From Pseudanabaena sp. Salubria-1 (GTDB lineage Bacteria; Cyanobacteriota; Cyanobacteriia; Pseudanabaenales; Pseudanabaenaceae), in NCBI GenBank assembly GCA_023336205.1, contig JALQCR010000039.1, positions 1-62,868 of the forward strand: a DNA stretch of 62,868 nucleotides. The letters are read 5' to 3'. The first letter of the stretch is position 1; the number at the start of each line of letters is the position of its first letter. A program made the translations under genes and the position numbers. Below are positions 9,259 to 17,627 of this stretch, piece by piece. The notes beneath the pieces are model-generated. The model saw nothing but the letters and a program-made list of their open reading frames with translations, did not search any database and was not told where the DNA came from.

Positions 9259-9732
9259 GTGATTTTCAGCGATGAAATCAAAGCCACAGTTAAAGATGCA
9301 GCACAAAAACTAACAGGCTATCGTAAACGAGACTTCATGGCTAAGGTTGCCGAGGATTACTTTGCAGGATCGGCGCGTAAAGCCGAAACAGTTTTTGGAT
9401 GGAGTCGGAAAAGCGTGCAACTAGGACTGCATGAACGGCGCACAGGGCTAAGATGTCTTGATAATTATGGGGCAAGAGGAAGACACAAAAGCGAAGTAAT
9501 GTTGCCGAATTTAACAGAAGATATAAGCGCAATGGTGGATATGAAATCTCAAGCAGATCCCAAATTTCAATCGACATTTTTGTATGCGCGGGTCAGTGCC
9601 AGAGCCGTAAGAGAGGAGTTGGTGAAAACAAAGGGATACGATGAAGCCAAGTTACCATCAAGGGAAACGATTGGTGCAGTGCTAAATCGGATGGGATATC
9701 GCCTAAAAAAACACAAAAGACAAAACCCTTAA
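9259..9732 (+). CDS. ISAzo13-type transposase, frame 1 (N-terminal part)
   Basis: 157 aa from a GTG start, containing the helix-turn-helix DNA-binding half (ARKAETVFGWSRKSVQLGL) and the linker ending NRMGYRLKKHKRQNP. The downstream half is in the -1 frame. Bases 9705-9711 are a run of seven A in the codon phase A_AAA_AAA. A -1 slip there gives RLKK-TQKTKPLKKIPETDAIF, the continuous sequence expected for the family. The two frames are therefore probably one protein made by programmed frameshifting. Confidence 0.82.
   Translation: MIFSDEIKATVKDAAQKLTGYRKRDFMAKVAEDYFAGSARKAETVFGWSRKSVQLGLHERRTGLRCLDNYGARGRHKSEVMLPNLTEDISAMVDMKSQADPKFQSTFLYARVSARAVREELVKTKGYDEAKLPSRETIGAVLNRMGYRLKKHKRQNP
9705..9711 (+). 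promoter_or_regulatory. A7 slippery heptamer, -1 frameshift site
   Basis: A_AAA_AAA in the zero frame (codons CTA AAA AAA CAC). A backward slip of one base joins the two transposase frames exactly where the family protein should continue. It is inferred from sequence only; a downstream stimulatory structure was not worked out. Confidence 0.65.
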
Positions 9733-10457
9733 AAAAGATTCCTGAAACCGATGCAATTTTTGCGAATGTGTTTGAGCAAAACCAAACATCAGCAGATAAT
9801 CCAAGGTCTTTGCGAATTTCGATTGATAGCAAAGCAAAAGTGAAGATTGGTAATCTTTCACGGGGTGGCAAAGCCCGCACGTTAGAACCCCAAAAAGCTG
9901 ACGATCATGATACCGAATGGTCATCAGTTTTAGTTCCCTTTGGTATCCTCAATACCAATAATGACCAATTGGCAATCTATATGGGGCAGTCTGCGGAAAC
10001 CAGCGATTTTATCGTTGATTGCTTGAGCGATTGGTGGCAAAAGAATCAATTACTATCTTCAGACTTTGACGAATGGATGATTAACCTTGATAGCGGTTCG
10101 GCAACCCGTAGTGATCGCACTCAATTTATCAAACGCATGGTTGAGTTATCCAAGAAGATTGACTTGAAAATTCGTCTGGTTTACTATCCGCCTTATCACA
10201 GTAAATATAATTCTGTTGAACGCTGTTGGGCTGCCCTAGAAAATTATTGGAATGGTACGATTCTGGATTCTGTTGATGCGGTTGTAGAATGGGCTAGTAA
10301 CATGACGTGGAAAGGGATTTCACCAATTGTTCATTTAGTTGAAACAACCTATGCAAAGGGCGTAAAAGTTCTACCACAAGACTTGAAACAGTATTTCCCA
10401 TCTTGGCAACGTTCTGATACTTTACCCAAATGGGATATAACCATTGTTCCTTATTGA
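9709..10457 (+). CDS. ISAzo13-type transposase, frame 2 (catalytic part)
   Basis: The catalytic half in the -1 frame, entered by slippage at 9705-9711; the first stand-alone start is GTG at 9768. DDE motifs: RISIDSKAKVKIGNLSRGG (first Asp), MINLDSGSATRSDRTQF (second Asp) and YYPPYHSKYNSVERCWAALE (Glu). The combined protein would be about 400 aa, the usual length for this family, so the gene looks functional rather than decayed. Confidence 0.83.
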
Positions 10458-10484
10458 CTGGTATCTTATTTCCTCGCAAGCCCC

Positions 10485-11335
10485 TTACCTGCACTAATCA
10501 AAGAGATACTAAAAGAAGCTGAAACCCCCATCTTTTGTAAATACTTAATGTGAATTGGGGAAACACTTCTCAACGTACTGAAGCTTAGATCGATTGGTTC
10601 CTGAGTAATTGGATTGTTTAATGGAACAATTGGGACAGGGTGAGAATTAACATCGACAATTTGACGAAGCCAGTTTTTATAGTAGAGCTTTCGCGCAAGT
10701 TCAGGTATGTCATCAGCAAGAAAATGTAATCCTAAAAAAGATTCTATTTGTTCATCCTTAGCTTCAGCAATGACAATACCGCTATTGTCTGGCTCGAATC
10801 GATAGATCATTACGCGATCGCATTGAGTTATTTTGCGAATTTCCTGAACTAGCAAGCCCGACATTTCAGCGAAGTCTTTAGCCTGTCTGACATTAGCTGC
10901 CGCAGATTTAGCCAAATGATAAAAGCTGAGGCTAGAATCACTATCCGTGGGTAAAGGTTCTAATTCCAAAATTAGTAATCCATCGGAGCGATGCATTATC
11001 CCTTGAAATAAATACTTGTTCTGCTCTATTTGAATAGTTATTTTAGTCGGATTAAATATTTCCAAATCTTTACGAGAAAGAAAAGAGACTAAGATGTCAA
11101 TCTGAGGTTCTGGGAATAAGATGCTTAAAGGCTGCTCAATCAATGAGCTAGCGGGAATATTGAAAAACTCAATTGTATTGTCGCTAATCTGAGCGATTGT
11201 CAGATCTAGCTCATTGATCCCTATCAAGATGCCATGCGACTGAATATGCCCCAATAGATGAATCTGCTCTTGATCGCAATTTTCGTAACCAAATGGGTTT
11301 GAAACGTTTGGTGATATAGCTTGTAATAGTCCCAT
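10485..11335 (-). pseudogene. phytochrome kinase piece 1: PAS and GAF domains
   Basis: The 5' piece carries the start codon (11335) and encodes residues 1-283. These include Cys20 in the N-terminal NCDQEQIHLLGHIQSHG motif, the PAS domain, and the GAF bilin pocket (DIPELARKLYYKNWLRQI, SFSTLRSVSPIHIKYLQKM). Read into the IS it terminates after GLARK, giving a 289-aa PAS-GAF fragment. Such a fragment could still bind bilin but lacks PHY and output domains. Confidence 0.9.
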
Positions 11336-11458
11336 TCCCTACTCTTACTGCCTAAACTTTTTCATAATTTAAAATTATGTATATCTATGATTATTATAGT
11401 CATAAATTTATGGTAGCTATAAGTACATGTATAGCTATAGTCACTCTAGTTAATACAT

Positions 11459-11511
11459 AAGCCTCAAGGAAGAGTTGTGGCGATTCGCGCCACAACTCTT
11501 CCTTGAGGCTT
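11459..11511. repeat. 24-bp-arm palindrome with GTGGCG core
   Basis: Arms AAGCCTCAAGGAAGAGTTGT then GGCG, loop ATTCG, and the exact complement. It is followed by TTTTTGTCCTA, a tail also seen after the palindromes at 38582 and 39718. It is upstream of the phytochrome start and far from any 3' end, so it is better seen as a dispersed repeat than as a terminator. Confidence 0.75.
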
Positions 11512-11640
11512 GATTTTTGTCCTAACTTCTCCGACTAAGGCTATATCTGGACTATTGGTTAAAACTGCTGTAACTGCGGATAGTGAAGCTTGAATGATGG
11601 CAATAATTAACCTGTCCATCTAAATTTTCAACTTTTTTTC

Positions 11641-11860
11641 TAGGGCAACCGCACACGTTTCTGAATATTTTGGTAAAATCCATTTCTTAGATCGAGATTG
11701 CTTGATTCTAGAATTTTGAGATCGCAAGTTTCACAATAAATACACAATTGATAGATTTTGAAAGAATTTCCTGTTTTGTATTCATTTTGATTGAAACCTT
11801 TACCTAACAAGCGTTTACAGTCTACTTATAAATTATTCAGAAACGTGTGCGGTTGCCCTG
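11641..11860. mobile_element. 220-bp MITE with 10-bp target duplication
   Basis: Terminal inverted repeats of 26 matching bp starting AGGGCAACCGCACACGTTTC (left 11642, complement ending 11859). A perfect direct repeat ACTTTTTTTC occurs immediately outside at 11631-11640 and 11861-11870. There is no open frame inside. A non-autonomous derivative of a transposon making 10-bp duplications (IS4-like) is the simplest reading. Confidence 0.85.
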
Positions 11861-11870
11861 ACTTTTTTTC

Positions 11871-12227
11871 AAAAATCATAGACAAAACATCTCACATAGA
11901 GTTATGATTGCTAATCGTGACTAAAAACAGAAACTAAGCGAAATAAACCAATGCGTTTGCTTCCTTAAGTCTGAGTCATGCTTTGGTATAGCGACATAAA
12001 GAAAGTTAAAAGTCTTTTAAACCTATAACAACCAACCCAAGAGATTGAGTTTCTCACGTCTAGTAGTTTGACTAGATATCTTCTGTAAGTCGTCTCGAAG
12101 TCCGTTAAACAGCCTTCAAAACCAATACTTCTTACTAAGATCGAAACCGATCTCTTTTGAGCCTGTCAAAAATCGGCAGAAATATTCTGCGCGAAAATTT
12201 GAAGTCAAGCAAGCGGAGCTAATTTTA
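11871..12227 (+). promoter_or_regulatory. leader region of the ribosomal-protein cluster
   Basis: 357 bp with no credible gene, between the MITE and rplC. It must hold the promoter and leader of the cluster. No clear -35/-10 pair or known attenuator was identified. The ribosome-binding site GCGGAG at about 12213-12218 sets the rplC start. Confidence 0.5.
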
Positions 12228-12869
12228 ATGACTGTCGGAATTCTCGGCACAAAACTTGGGATGACCCAAGTATTCGATTCGGATGGCAACTCTGTTCCTG
12301 TAACCGTTGTCCTAGCAGGTCCCTGCACAATCACACAAGTTAAAACCGAAACAAAAGAAGGCTACAAAGCTATTCAAATTGGTTACGGTAAGACCCGCGA
12401 AAAGCTTCTTAGCAAGCCAGAACTGGGACATTTGAAAGTCTCAGGTGCTGAACCTGTTAAGCATCTTCGTGAATATCGTCTTGATAATGTTAGTGATTTC
12501 ACTATTGGTCAGACTCTAGATGTAAGTCAGTTCAAGGATGGCGACATCGTTGATGTGATTGGAACTAGCATCGGTAAAGGTTTTGCTGGTTACCAAAAGC
12601 GCCACAACTTTGCTCGCGGTCCAATGGCTCACGGTTCTAAGAACCACAGACAACCTGGCTCGACTGGAGCAGGTACAACCCCTGGTCGTGTGTACCCAGG
12701 TAAGCGCATGGCTGGTCGTCTTGGCGGTAAGCAAATCACCGTGAAGAAGCTAACTATAGTCAAAGTCGATGCAGCGAACAATGTGTTGCTAATTAAAGGA
12801 GCAGTCCCTGGTAAGCCTGGCGCATTGCTTAACGTCATTCCTACCGTAATTATCGGCAAGGCGAAATAA
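12228..12869 (+). CDS. rplC: 50S ribosomal protein L3
   Basis: 213 aa, normal length. It begins TVGILGTKLGMTQVFDSDG and has the central loop that reaches the peptidyl-transferase centre (HGSKNHRQPGSTGAGTTPG). It opens the cluster; rpsJ (S10) is absent upstream, as usual in cyanobacteria, where it sits with tufA. A GGAG ribosome-binding site lies 9 bp before the ATG. The next gene starts 41 bp after the stop. Confidence 0.97.
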   Translation: MTVGILGTKLGMTQVFDSDGNSVPVTVVLAGPCTITQVKTETKEGYKAIQIGYGKTREKLLSKPELGHLKVSGAEPVKHLREYRLDNVSDFTIGQTLDVSQFKDGDIVDVIGTSIGKGFAGYQKRHNFARGPMAHGSKNHRQPGSTGAGTTPGRVYPGKRMAGRLGGKQITVKKLTIVKVDAANNVLLIKGAVPGKPGALLNVIPTVIIGKAK

Positions 12870-12910
12870 GGACTAAGTAGTTTGTTCGTGAGATCGAGAG
12901 AATATAAGTT

Positions 12911-13585
12911 ATGCCTACAGTAATAGATTGGACAGGGAATGAAGTCGGTGAAGTAAGCCTTGAGTTGCGTGTTGCCAAAGAAGCAAGTGCAAAGGGTTTA
13001 GTTCATCGTGCCCTCGTCAGACAGTTAGCTAATGCCCGTCAAGGCACAGCCAGCAGCAAGACTCGTGCTGAAGTCCGTGGTGGTGGTCGTAAGCCTTTTA
13101 GACAAAAGGGTACAGGTCGCGCCCGTGCAGGTTCGACCAGATCTCCCTTGACCCGTGGTGGTGGTGCAATCTTTGGACCTAAACCTAGAGATTACGAAAC
13201 CAAGATGAACCGTAAGGAACGTCGTCTTGCACTTCGCACCGCATTTATCGGTCGTACCGCAGATTTGATTATTGTTGAAGATTTTGCCGTAAACCTTGCT
13301 CAGCCTAAGACTAAGGAATTATGTCAAGCTCTTGAGCGTTGGGGTGTCACCGTTGGCAAAAAGACCCTGATCATCACTGATCGTAAAGAAGAAAACATCG
13401 TTTTATCTGCGCGTAACATTCAAAACTTGCAATTGATCGCTGCCGATCAGCTCAATATGTTCGACATTCTCAATTCTGAAAAGATTGTGGCAACCCGCTC
13501 AGCGATCGCCAAGATTCATGAAGTATATGGTGGCGACGCAAAGTTGGTAACTGAGATCGTAACCACGGTCGAAGACGCAGAATAA
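12911..13585 (+). CDS. rplD: 50S ribosomal protein L4
   Basis: 224 aa. The extended loop that lines the exit tunnel is evident (GGGRKPFRQKGTGRARAGS, residues about 62-80), followed by GPKPRDYETKMNRKERRLAL. In enterobacteria L4 represses its operon; whether that applies in cyanobacteria is not shown by the sequence. Second gene of the cluster. Confidence 0.97.
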   Translation: MPTVIDWTGNEVGEVSLELRVAKEASAKGLVHRALVRQLANARQGTASSKTRAEVRGGGRKPFRQKGTGRARAGSTRSPLTRGGGAIFGPKPRDYETKMNRKERRLALRTAFIGRTADLIIVEDFAVNLAQPKTKELCQALERWGVTVGKKTLIITDRKEENIVLSARNIQNLQLIAADQLNMFDILNSEKIVATRSAIAKIHEVYGGDAKLVTEIVTTVEDAE

Positions 13586-13613
13586 CGGAATCTAAGTAGA
13601 AGAAAGAAACAAC

Positions 13614-13928
13614 ATGGCTAAGATCCCCACCGAATTCGATCCTCGTCGCTTGCCCGACATCATTCGTCGCCCTTTGCTCAATGAAAAGGCAACCCGACAA
13701 CTTGAAAGCAACAAATACACATTTGATGTTTTTCATGATGCTACTAAGCCTGAGATCAAGGCAGCTATCGAAAGCCTTTTCTCAGTTACGGTCAAAAAAG
13801 TGAACACCCATAACCCACCCGCACAAGCGCGTCGTATTGGTAAGTTCGCAGGTAAACGCGCTCAAATCAAAAGAGCGATCGTCACCCTCGCAGAAGGCAG
13901 CAAAATCGATTTGTTCCCCGATGTGTAA
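13614..13928 (+). CDS. rplW: 50S ribosomal protein L23
   Basis: 104 aa, typical length. It contains IIRRPLLNEKATRQLE at the N-terminus and the loop FSVTVKKVNTHNPPAQARR. L23 forms the docking site for trigger factor and SRP at the tunnel exit. It starts 28 bp after rplD with an AGAAAG ribosome-binding site. Confidence 0.96.
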   Translation: MAKIPTEFDPRRLPDIIRRPLLNEKATRQLESNKYTFDVFHDATKPEIKAAIESLFSVTVKKVNTHNPPAQARRIGKFAGKRAQIKRAIVTLAEGSKIDLFPDV

Positions 13929-13990
13929 GCAATAGCTTTTTACAAAAAAGGCAAAATCAGAGAACTGTTCTTTAACAAAATCAGACAATT

Positions 13991-14857
13991 ATGGGCGTTC
14001 GTGCATATAAACCGTATACCGCTAGTACAAGACAAACTGTTGTCTCGGACTTCTCGGAAATCACCAAATCAGAACCCGAAAAGTCTTTAACCAGCCACGT
14101 CCATCGTAAAAGAGGACGCAATAACCGTGGTGTCATCACTAGCCGCAGACGTGGCGGTGGTCACAAGCGTCTATATCGGATCATCGATTTCAAACGCAAC
14201 AAACGCGACATTATCGCTGAAGTAATTGCGATTGAGTACGATCCTAACCGCACTTCTCGGATTGCTCTTCTCCAGTATGAGGATGGTGAAAAGAGATATA
14301 TCTTGGCACCAAAAGGCATTGCTGTCGGCAACAAAATCCTAGCAGGCACAAGTAATGTTCCCTTTGAAATCGGTAACGCGATGCCATTGGTAAACATCCC
14401 TCTCGGTACAATTGTCCACAATGTGGAACTTGTTCCTGGCAAGGGTGGGCAGATTGTGCGATCGGCTGGTGCTGGTGCTCAAATTGCGGCAAAAGAAGGT
14501 GATTTCGTTACTCTTAAGCTTCCTTCTAGTGAAGTTCGCTTGATTCGTAAAGATTGTTTCGCCACCATTGGACAGGTTGGCAATCTTGATCACAGCAACA
14601 CCAGTCTTGGTAAGGCAGGTCGTAGCCGTTGGTTAAACCGTCGTCCGAAAGTTCGTGGTATGGCGATGAACCCCATCGATCACCCCCATGGTGGTGGTGA
14701 AGGTTGCGCTCCGGTTGGACGCAGTGGACCTGTTACACCTTGGGGTAAACCAACCTTGGGTTATAAGACTCGCAAGAAAGGTAAACTCAGTGATGCCTTT
14801 ATTGTTCGTCGCCGTCGCAAGTCCTCGAAGCGCGGTAAGGGCGGACGTAACGCCTAA
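13991..14857 (+). CDS. rplB: 50S ribosomal protein L2
   Basis: 288 aa. Carries the universal C-terminal signature MNPIDHPHGGGEG, with the histidine (HPHGGG) needed for peptidyl transfer, and the RNA-binding GRNNRGVITSRRRGGGHK near residues 40-57. It is full length. It is followed by an AT-rich imperfect hairpin (14860-14892) before rpsS. Confidence 0.98.
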   Translation: MGVRAYKPYTASTRQTVVSDFSEITKSEPEKSLTSHVHRKRGRNNRGVITSRRRGGGHKRLYRIIDFKRNKRDIIAEVIAIEYDPNRTSRIALLQYEDGEKRYILAPKGIAVGNKILAGTSNVPFEIGNAMPLVNIPLGTIVHNVELVPGKGGQIVRSAGAGAQIAAKEGDFVTLKLPSSEVRLIRKDCFATIGQVGNLDHSNTSLGKAGRSRWLNRRPKVRGMAMNPIDHPHGGGEGCAPVGRSGPVTPWGKPTLGYKTRKKGKLSDAFIVRRRRKSSKRGKGGRNA

Positions 14858-14919
14858 TCATATATTTCCCCGCTACGCTGGCAAATATATATTCAAAGTT
14901 TTTACAGAGAGTACAAATT

Positions 14920-15198
14920 ATGACGCGATCGCTAAAAAAAGGTCCCTTTGTTGCCGATCACTTAATGACCAAAATTGAGAAGCTTAATGCCAAAGGCGAA
15001 AAGCAAGTTATCAAAACATGGTCACGCGCTTCCACCATTCTTCCTCAAATGATCGGGCATACCATTGCTTGTCACAACGGAAAACAGCACGTTCCTGTAT
15101 ATGTCACGGAGCAAATGGTAGGACACAAACTCGGAGAGTTTGCCCCTACTCGCACCTTCCGCGGTCATGCTAAGAGCGACAAAAAGGCCAAGAGATAA
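14920..15198 (+). CDS. rpsS: 30S ribosomal protein S19
   Basis: 92 aa. Starts TRSLKKGPFVADHL and includes IKTWSRASTILPQMIGHT and the C-terminal GEFAPTRTFRGH, all diagnostic. S19 packs with S13 in the head of the small subunit. The gene is 19 bp from rplV. Confidence 0.97.
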   Translation: MTRSLKKGPFVADHLMTKIEKLNAKGEKQVIKTWSRASTILPQMIGHTIACHNGKQHVPVYVTEQMVGHKLGEFAPTRTFRGHAKSDKKAKR

Positions 15199-15216
15199 GT
15201 AGACAGGTAGTTAAAA

Positions 15217-15573
15217 ATGATCCTCGCCCAAAACGAAATCCCTGCCGTAGCCAAATATATTCGTATGTCACCTCACAAGGTGCGTCGAGTACTCGACCAA
15301 ATCCGTGGTCGTAGCTACCGCGAAGCATTGATGATTCTTGAGTTTATGCCATATCGCTCCTGCGAACCAATTACGAAAGTATTGCGTTCGGCAGTTGCTA
15401 ATGCTGAACATAATGCAGGACTTGATCCAGCATCCCTAGTAGTTAACCAAGCCTTTGCCGATATGGGACCTAGCCTCAAACGCTTCCGTCCCCGCGCTCA
15501 AGGTCGTGCTTACCAAATCCGTAAGCCAACGTGCCACATTACGATCACCGTCAAACCATCGGAGGAAGAATAG
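15217..15573 (+). CDS. rplV: 50S ribosomal protein L22
   Basis: 118 aa. Has KYIRMSPHKVRRVLDQIRGR at the N-terminus and the beta-hairpin GRAYQIRKPTCHITI that extends into the exit tunnel. The last bases (GGAGGAAGAATAG) form the ribosome-binding site of rpsC, which starts 3 bp after the stop, so translation is coupled. Confidence 0.97.
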   Translation: MILAQNEIPAVAKYIRMSPHKVRRVLDQIRGRSYREALMILEFMPYRSCEPITKVLRSAVANAEHNAGLDPASLVVNQAFADMGPSLKRFRPRAQGRAYQIRKPTCHITITVKPSEEE

Positions 15574-15575
15574 GT

Positions 15576-16322
15576 ATGGGTCAGAAGATTCACCCAACAG
15601 GGTTACGCCTCGGCATCACCAAGTCCCATCTTTCCCGTTGGTACGCTGATGTCAATCGCTACGGCATTCTTGCTGAAGAAGATAGCAAAATTCGTAAGTT
15701 TATCGAAAAAACTTTGAGTAATGCTGGTATCGCTGAAATCTTGATCGATCGCAAAGCTGATCAAGTAGATCTCGAAATCCGCACTGCTCGTCCAGGAGTT
15801 GTTGTTGGTCGTGGTGGCGCTGGTATCGAGCAATTGCGCGTCGGACTAGTTAAATATCTCGAACAAGACGGTTCCCTGAAAAAGACAGGTACTAGCCAAG
15901 TTCGGATTAACGTCACCGAAGTAACCAGGGTTGATGCGGAAGCGCCTCTCATCGCTGAATACATCGCTCAGCAAATCGAACGTCGTGTTTCCTTCCGTCG
16001 CGTTGTGCGCCAAGCAATCCAAAGAGCGCAGCGTGCAGGCATCGAAGGCATCAAGGTGCAAATCAGTGGTCGTCTTAACGGAGCTGAAATCGCCAGAACT
16101 GAGTGGGTGCGTGAAGGTCGTGTTCCTCTGCATACATTGCGGGCTGACATCGACTATAGCTACAAAACTTCCAGAACTATTTATGGTGTGATTGGCATCA
16201 AGGTCTGGATCTTTAAAGGCGAAATCATTCAAGGCGAAGAAGCTCCTGCTCCTGCCGCACAACCCCGTCGTCGCCAGCAACGTCGTCCCCAATTTGAGGA
16301 TCGTTCTAGCGCTGAAGGATAA
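15576..16322 (+). CDS. rpsC: 30S ribosomal protein S3
   Basis: 248 aa from ATG 15576, chosen over an upstream in-frame ATG at 15531 because the protein then begins GQKIHPTGLRLGITKSH as in all S3 and GGAGG lies just ahead. The KH domain (PGVVVGRGGAGIEQLR) and GRLNGAEIARTEW are present. The tail is rich in Ala, Pro, Arg and Gln and is variable among species. Confidence 0.97.
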   Translation: MGQKIHPTGLRLGITKSHLSRWYADVNRYGILAEEDSKIRKFIEKTLSNAGIAEILIDRKADQVDLEIRTARPGVVVGRGGAGIEQLRVGLVKYLEQDGSLKKTGTSQVRINVTEVTRVDAEAPLIAEYIAQQIERRVSFRRVVRQAIQRAQRAGIEGIKVQISGRLNGAEIARTEWVREGRVPLHTLRADIDYSYKTSRTIYGVIGIKVWIFKGEIIQGEEAPAPAAQPRRRQQRRPQFEDRSSAEG

Positions 16323-16348
16323 ACTTCTGTCATCTAGAGTTTTGAACC

Positions 16349-16762
16349 ATGTTAAGTCCTAAACGTACAAAATTTCGTAAGCAGCAACGCGGTCGGATGG
16401 CGGGTCCTGCTACCAGAGGAACTGAAATCAACTTTGGTGATTACGCCATGCAGGCTCTAGAGCCTTCTTGGATTACCGCTCGTCAAATTGAAGCTTCCCG
16501 ACGTGCCATGAACCGCTATATCCGTCGCGGTGGCAAGATTTGGATTCGTATTTTCCCCGACAAACCCGTAACCATGCGTCCTGCTGAAACCCGTATGGGT
16601 TCTGGTAAAGGGGCTCCTGAGTTTTGGGTGTCAGTGGTTAAGCCAGGTCGCATCATGTTTGAAGTAGCTGGTGTGAGTGAAGAAACCGCAAGAGAGGCAA
16701 TTCGCTTGGCAGCTGCCAAGATGCCAATCAAAACCAGATTTGTTATCCGCGAGAAGGAGTAA
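16349..16762 (+). CDS. rplP: 50S ribosomal protein L16
   Basis: 137 aa. Begins LSPKRTKFRKQQRGRMAG and includes RRGGKIWIRIFPDKPVT and RMGSGKGAPEFWVSVVKPGR, which lie near the A-site tRNA. Its stop overlaps the ribosome-binding site of rpmC (GAGAAGGAGTAAG). Confidence 0.97.
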   Translation: MLSPKRTKFRKQQRGRMAGPATRGTEINFGDYAMQALEPSWITARQIEASRRAMNRYIRRGGKIWIRIFPDKPVTMRPAETRMGSGKGAPEFWVSVVKPGRIMFEVAGVSEETAREAIRLAAAKMPIKTRFVIREKE

Positions 16763-16766
16763 GAAT

Positions 16767-16970
16767 ATGGCACTCCCAAAAGTCCAAGAAACTAGAGAGC
16801 TATCTGATGATGAGTTGCAAGCTCAGATCTTGACCGTCAAGAAAGAGCTATTTGATCTGCGTTTCAAGCAGGCTACTAGACAACCCGTCCAGCCACATCA
16901 GTTCCAACATGCTAAGCATCGTTTGTCTCAACTGATGACCGTCGAACGCGAACGTCAGTCCAGAGCTTAA
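16767..16970 (+). CDS. rpmC: 50S ribosomal protein L29
   Basis: 67 aa starting at ATG 16767, behind a strong AAGGAG site. An earlier in-frame Met at 16677 lies inside rplP and is discarded. It has the L29 pattern ETRELSDDELQAQ and KKELFDLRFKQATRQ. It sits beside L23 at the tunnel exit. Confidence 0.95.
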   Translation: MALPKVQETRELSDDELQAQILTVKKELFDLRFKQATRQPVQPHQFQHAKHRLSQLMTVERERQSRA

Positions 16971-17003
16971 GAAAGCTATTTACAAAACATAGGAATTTTA
17001 GCA

Positions 17004-17255
17004 ATGGCAGTTAAAGAAAAAGTTGGCGTTGTCGTCAGCGACAAAATGCAGAAAACGGTGGTTGTCGCGGTTGAAAACCGTACATCTCACCCCAAATATG
17101 GAAAAATCGTGGTCAAAACGACTAAGTTTAAAGCCCACGATGAAGAAGATAAAACCCGTGAAGGCGATCGCGTCAAAATTCGGGAAACACGTCCCCTCAG
17201 CCGTACAAAGCGATGGGAAGTTGTAGAGATTCTCTCATCTAGCTCGGAAGCATAA
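17004..17255 (+). CDS. rpsQ: 30S ribosomal protein S17
   Basis: 83 aa, OB-fold. Shows GVVVSDKMQKTVVVAVENR and RVKIRETRPLSRTKRWEV, the conserved 16S-binding face. A TAGGA site precedes the ATG. The stop is 3 bp from the rplN start. Confidence 0.96.
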   Translation: MAVKEKVGVVVSDKMQKTVVVAVENRTSHPKYGKIVVKTTKFKAHDEEDKTREGDRVKIRETRPLSRTKRWEVVEILSSSSEA

Positions 17256-17258
17256 GCC

Positions 17259-17627
17259 ATGATTCAACAAGAGTCTTATTTAAATGTAGCGGATAATAGT
17301 GGAGCTAAAAAACTACTATGTATCCGCGTACTGGCTGGTGGTAACCGTGCCTTTGGCGGAGTTGGTGATGTGATTATCGCCACGGTCAAGGACGCAGCCC
17401 CCAACATGCCAGTCAAAAAATCGGATGTTGTCCGCGCAGTCATTGTTCGTACCAGAGCATCCATTAACCGTGAAAGCGGCATGAGAATCCGCTTTGACGA
17501 CAATGCTGCCGTAATCATCAACCAAGACGGCAACCCCAAAGGAACTCGCGTATTTGGTCCAGTTGCGCGTGAATTGCGGGATAAAAACTTCACCAAAATT
17601 ATCTCCCTAGCGCCAGAGGTACTGTAA
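17259..17627 (+). CDS. rplN: 50S ribosomal protein L14
   Basis: 122 aa, the invariant length. Begins IQQESYLNVADNSGAKKLLC and ends REKNFTKIISLAPEVL-like (here RDKNFTKIISLAPEVL). It forms inter-subunit bridge B8. The stop TAA overlaps the ATG of rplX by one base, so the two are tightly coupled. Confidence 0.97.
   Translation: MIQQESYLNVADNSGAKKLLCIRVLAGGNRAFGGVGDVIIATVKDAAPNMPVKKSDVVRAVIVRTRASINRESGMRIRFDDNAAVIINQDGNPKGTRVFGPVARELRDKNFTKIISLAPEVL

Larger units (their letters stand above)
9186..10484 (+). mobile_element. ISAzo13-type insertion sequence (1299 bp)
   Basis: Imperfect inverted repeats of about 26 bp begin GGGACTTGCGAAGAAATAAG (left) and GGGGCTTGCGAGGAAATAAG (complement of right). 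They are flanked by a 3-bp TTA duplication (9183-9185 and 10485-10487). The transposase is in two overlapping frames. A GG-starting terminus and a 3-bp duplication fit the ISAzo13 family as I recall it. Confidence 0.85.
4726..11335 (-). pseudogene. bacteriophytochrome hybrid histidine kinase, broken by three IS elements
   Basis: One ancestral leftward gene in four pieces: 11335-10485, 9185-8934, 7675-7060 and 5801-4726. Joining the pieces after removing each element and one copy of its target duplication (TTA, TTAA, TTAA) gives 2784 nt, exactly 928 codons with one terminal stop. Order in the 927-aa product: PAS (about 20-130) with biliverdin-type Cys20 in NCDQEQIHLLGHIQSHG; GAF (about 150-290) with DIPELARKLYY at 209-219; PHY; HisKA with the phospho-acceptor in SHELRTPL near residue 540; HATPase (NLLGNAIKF, DSGRGIAPEE, TGTGLGLAIS); receiver with LMDIQMPEMDGLE. 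The Cph1-type GAF cysteine position is Ile261, next to His262, so biliverdin on Cys20 is expected. The intact ancestor was presumably a red/far-red light sensor. As it stands it cannot give a full product. Confidence 0.93.

Noticed and set aside
9183..10487. Assigning the element at 9186-10484 to IS630 with a TA duplication
   Set aside because: With TA the two ends are offset by one base; with TTA the terminal repeats align, and the protein motifs fit ISAzo13.
15531..15575. Upstream start of rpsC
   Set aside because: It lies inside rplV and adds 15 residues unlike any S3 N-terminus; GGAGG precedes ATG 15576.
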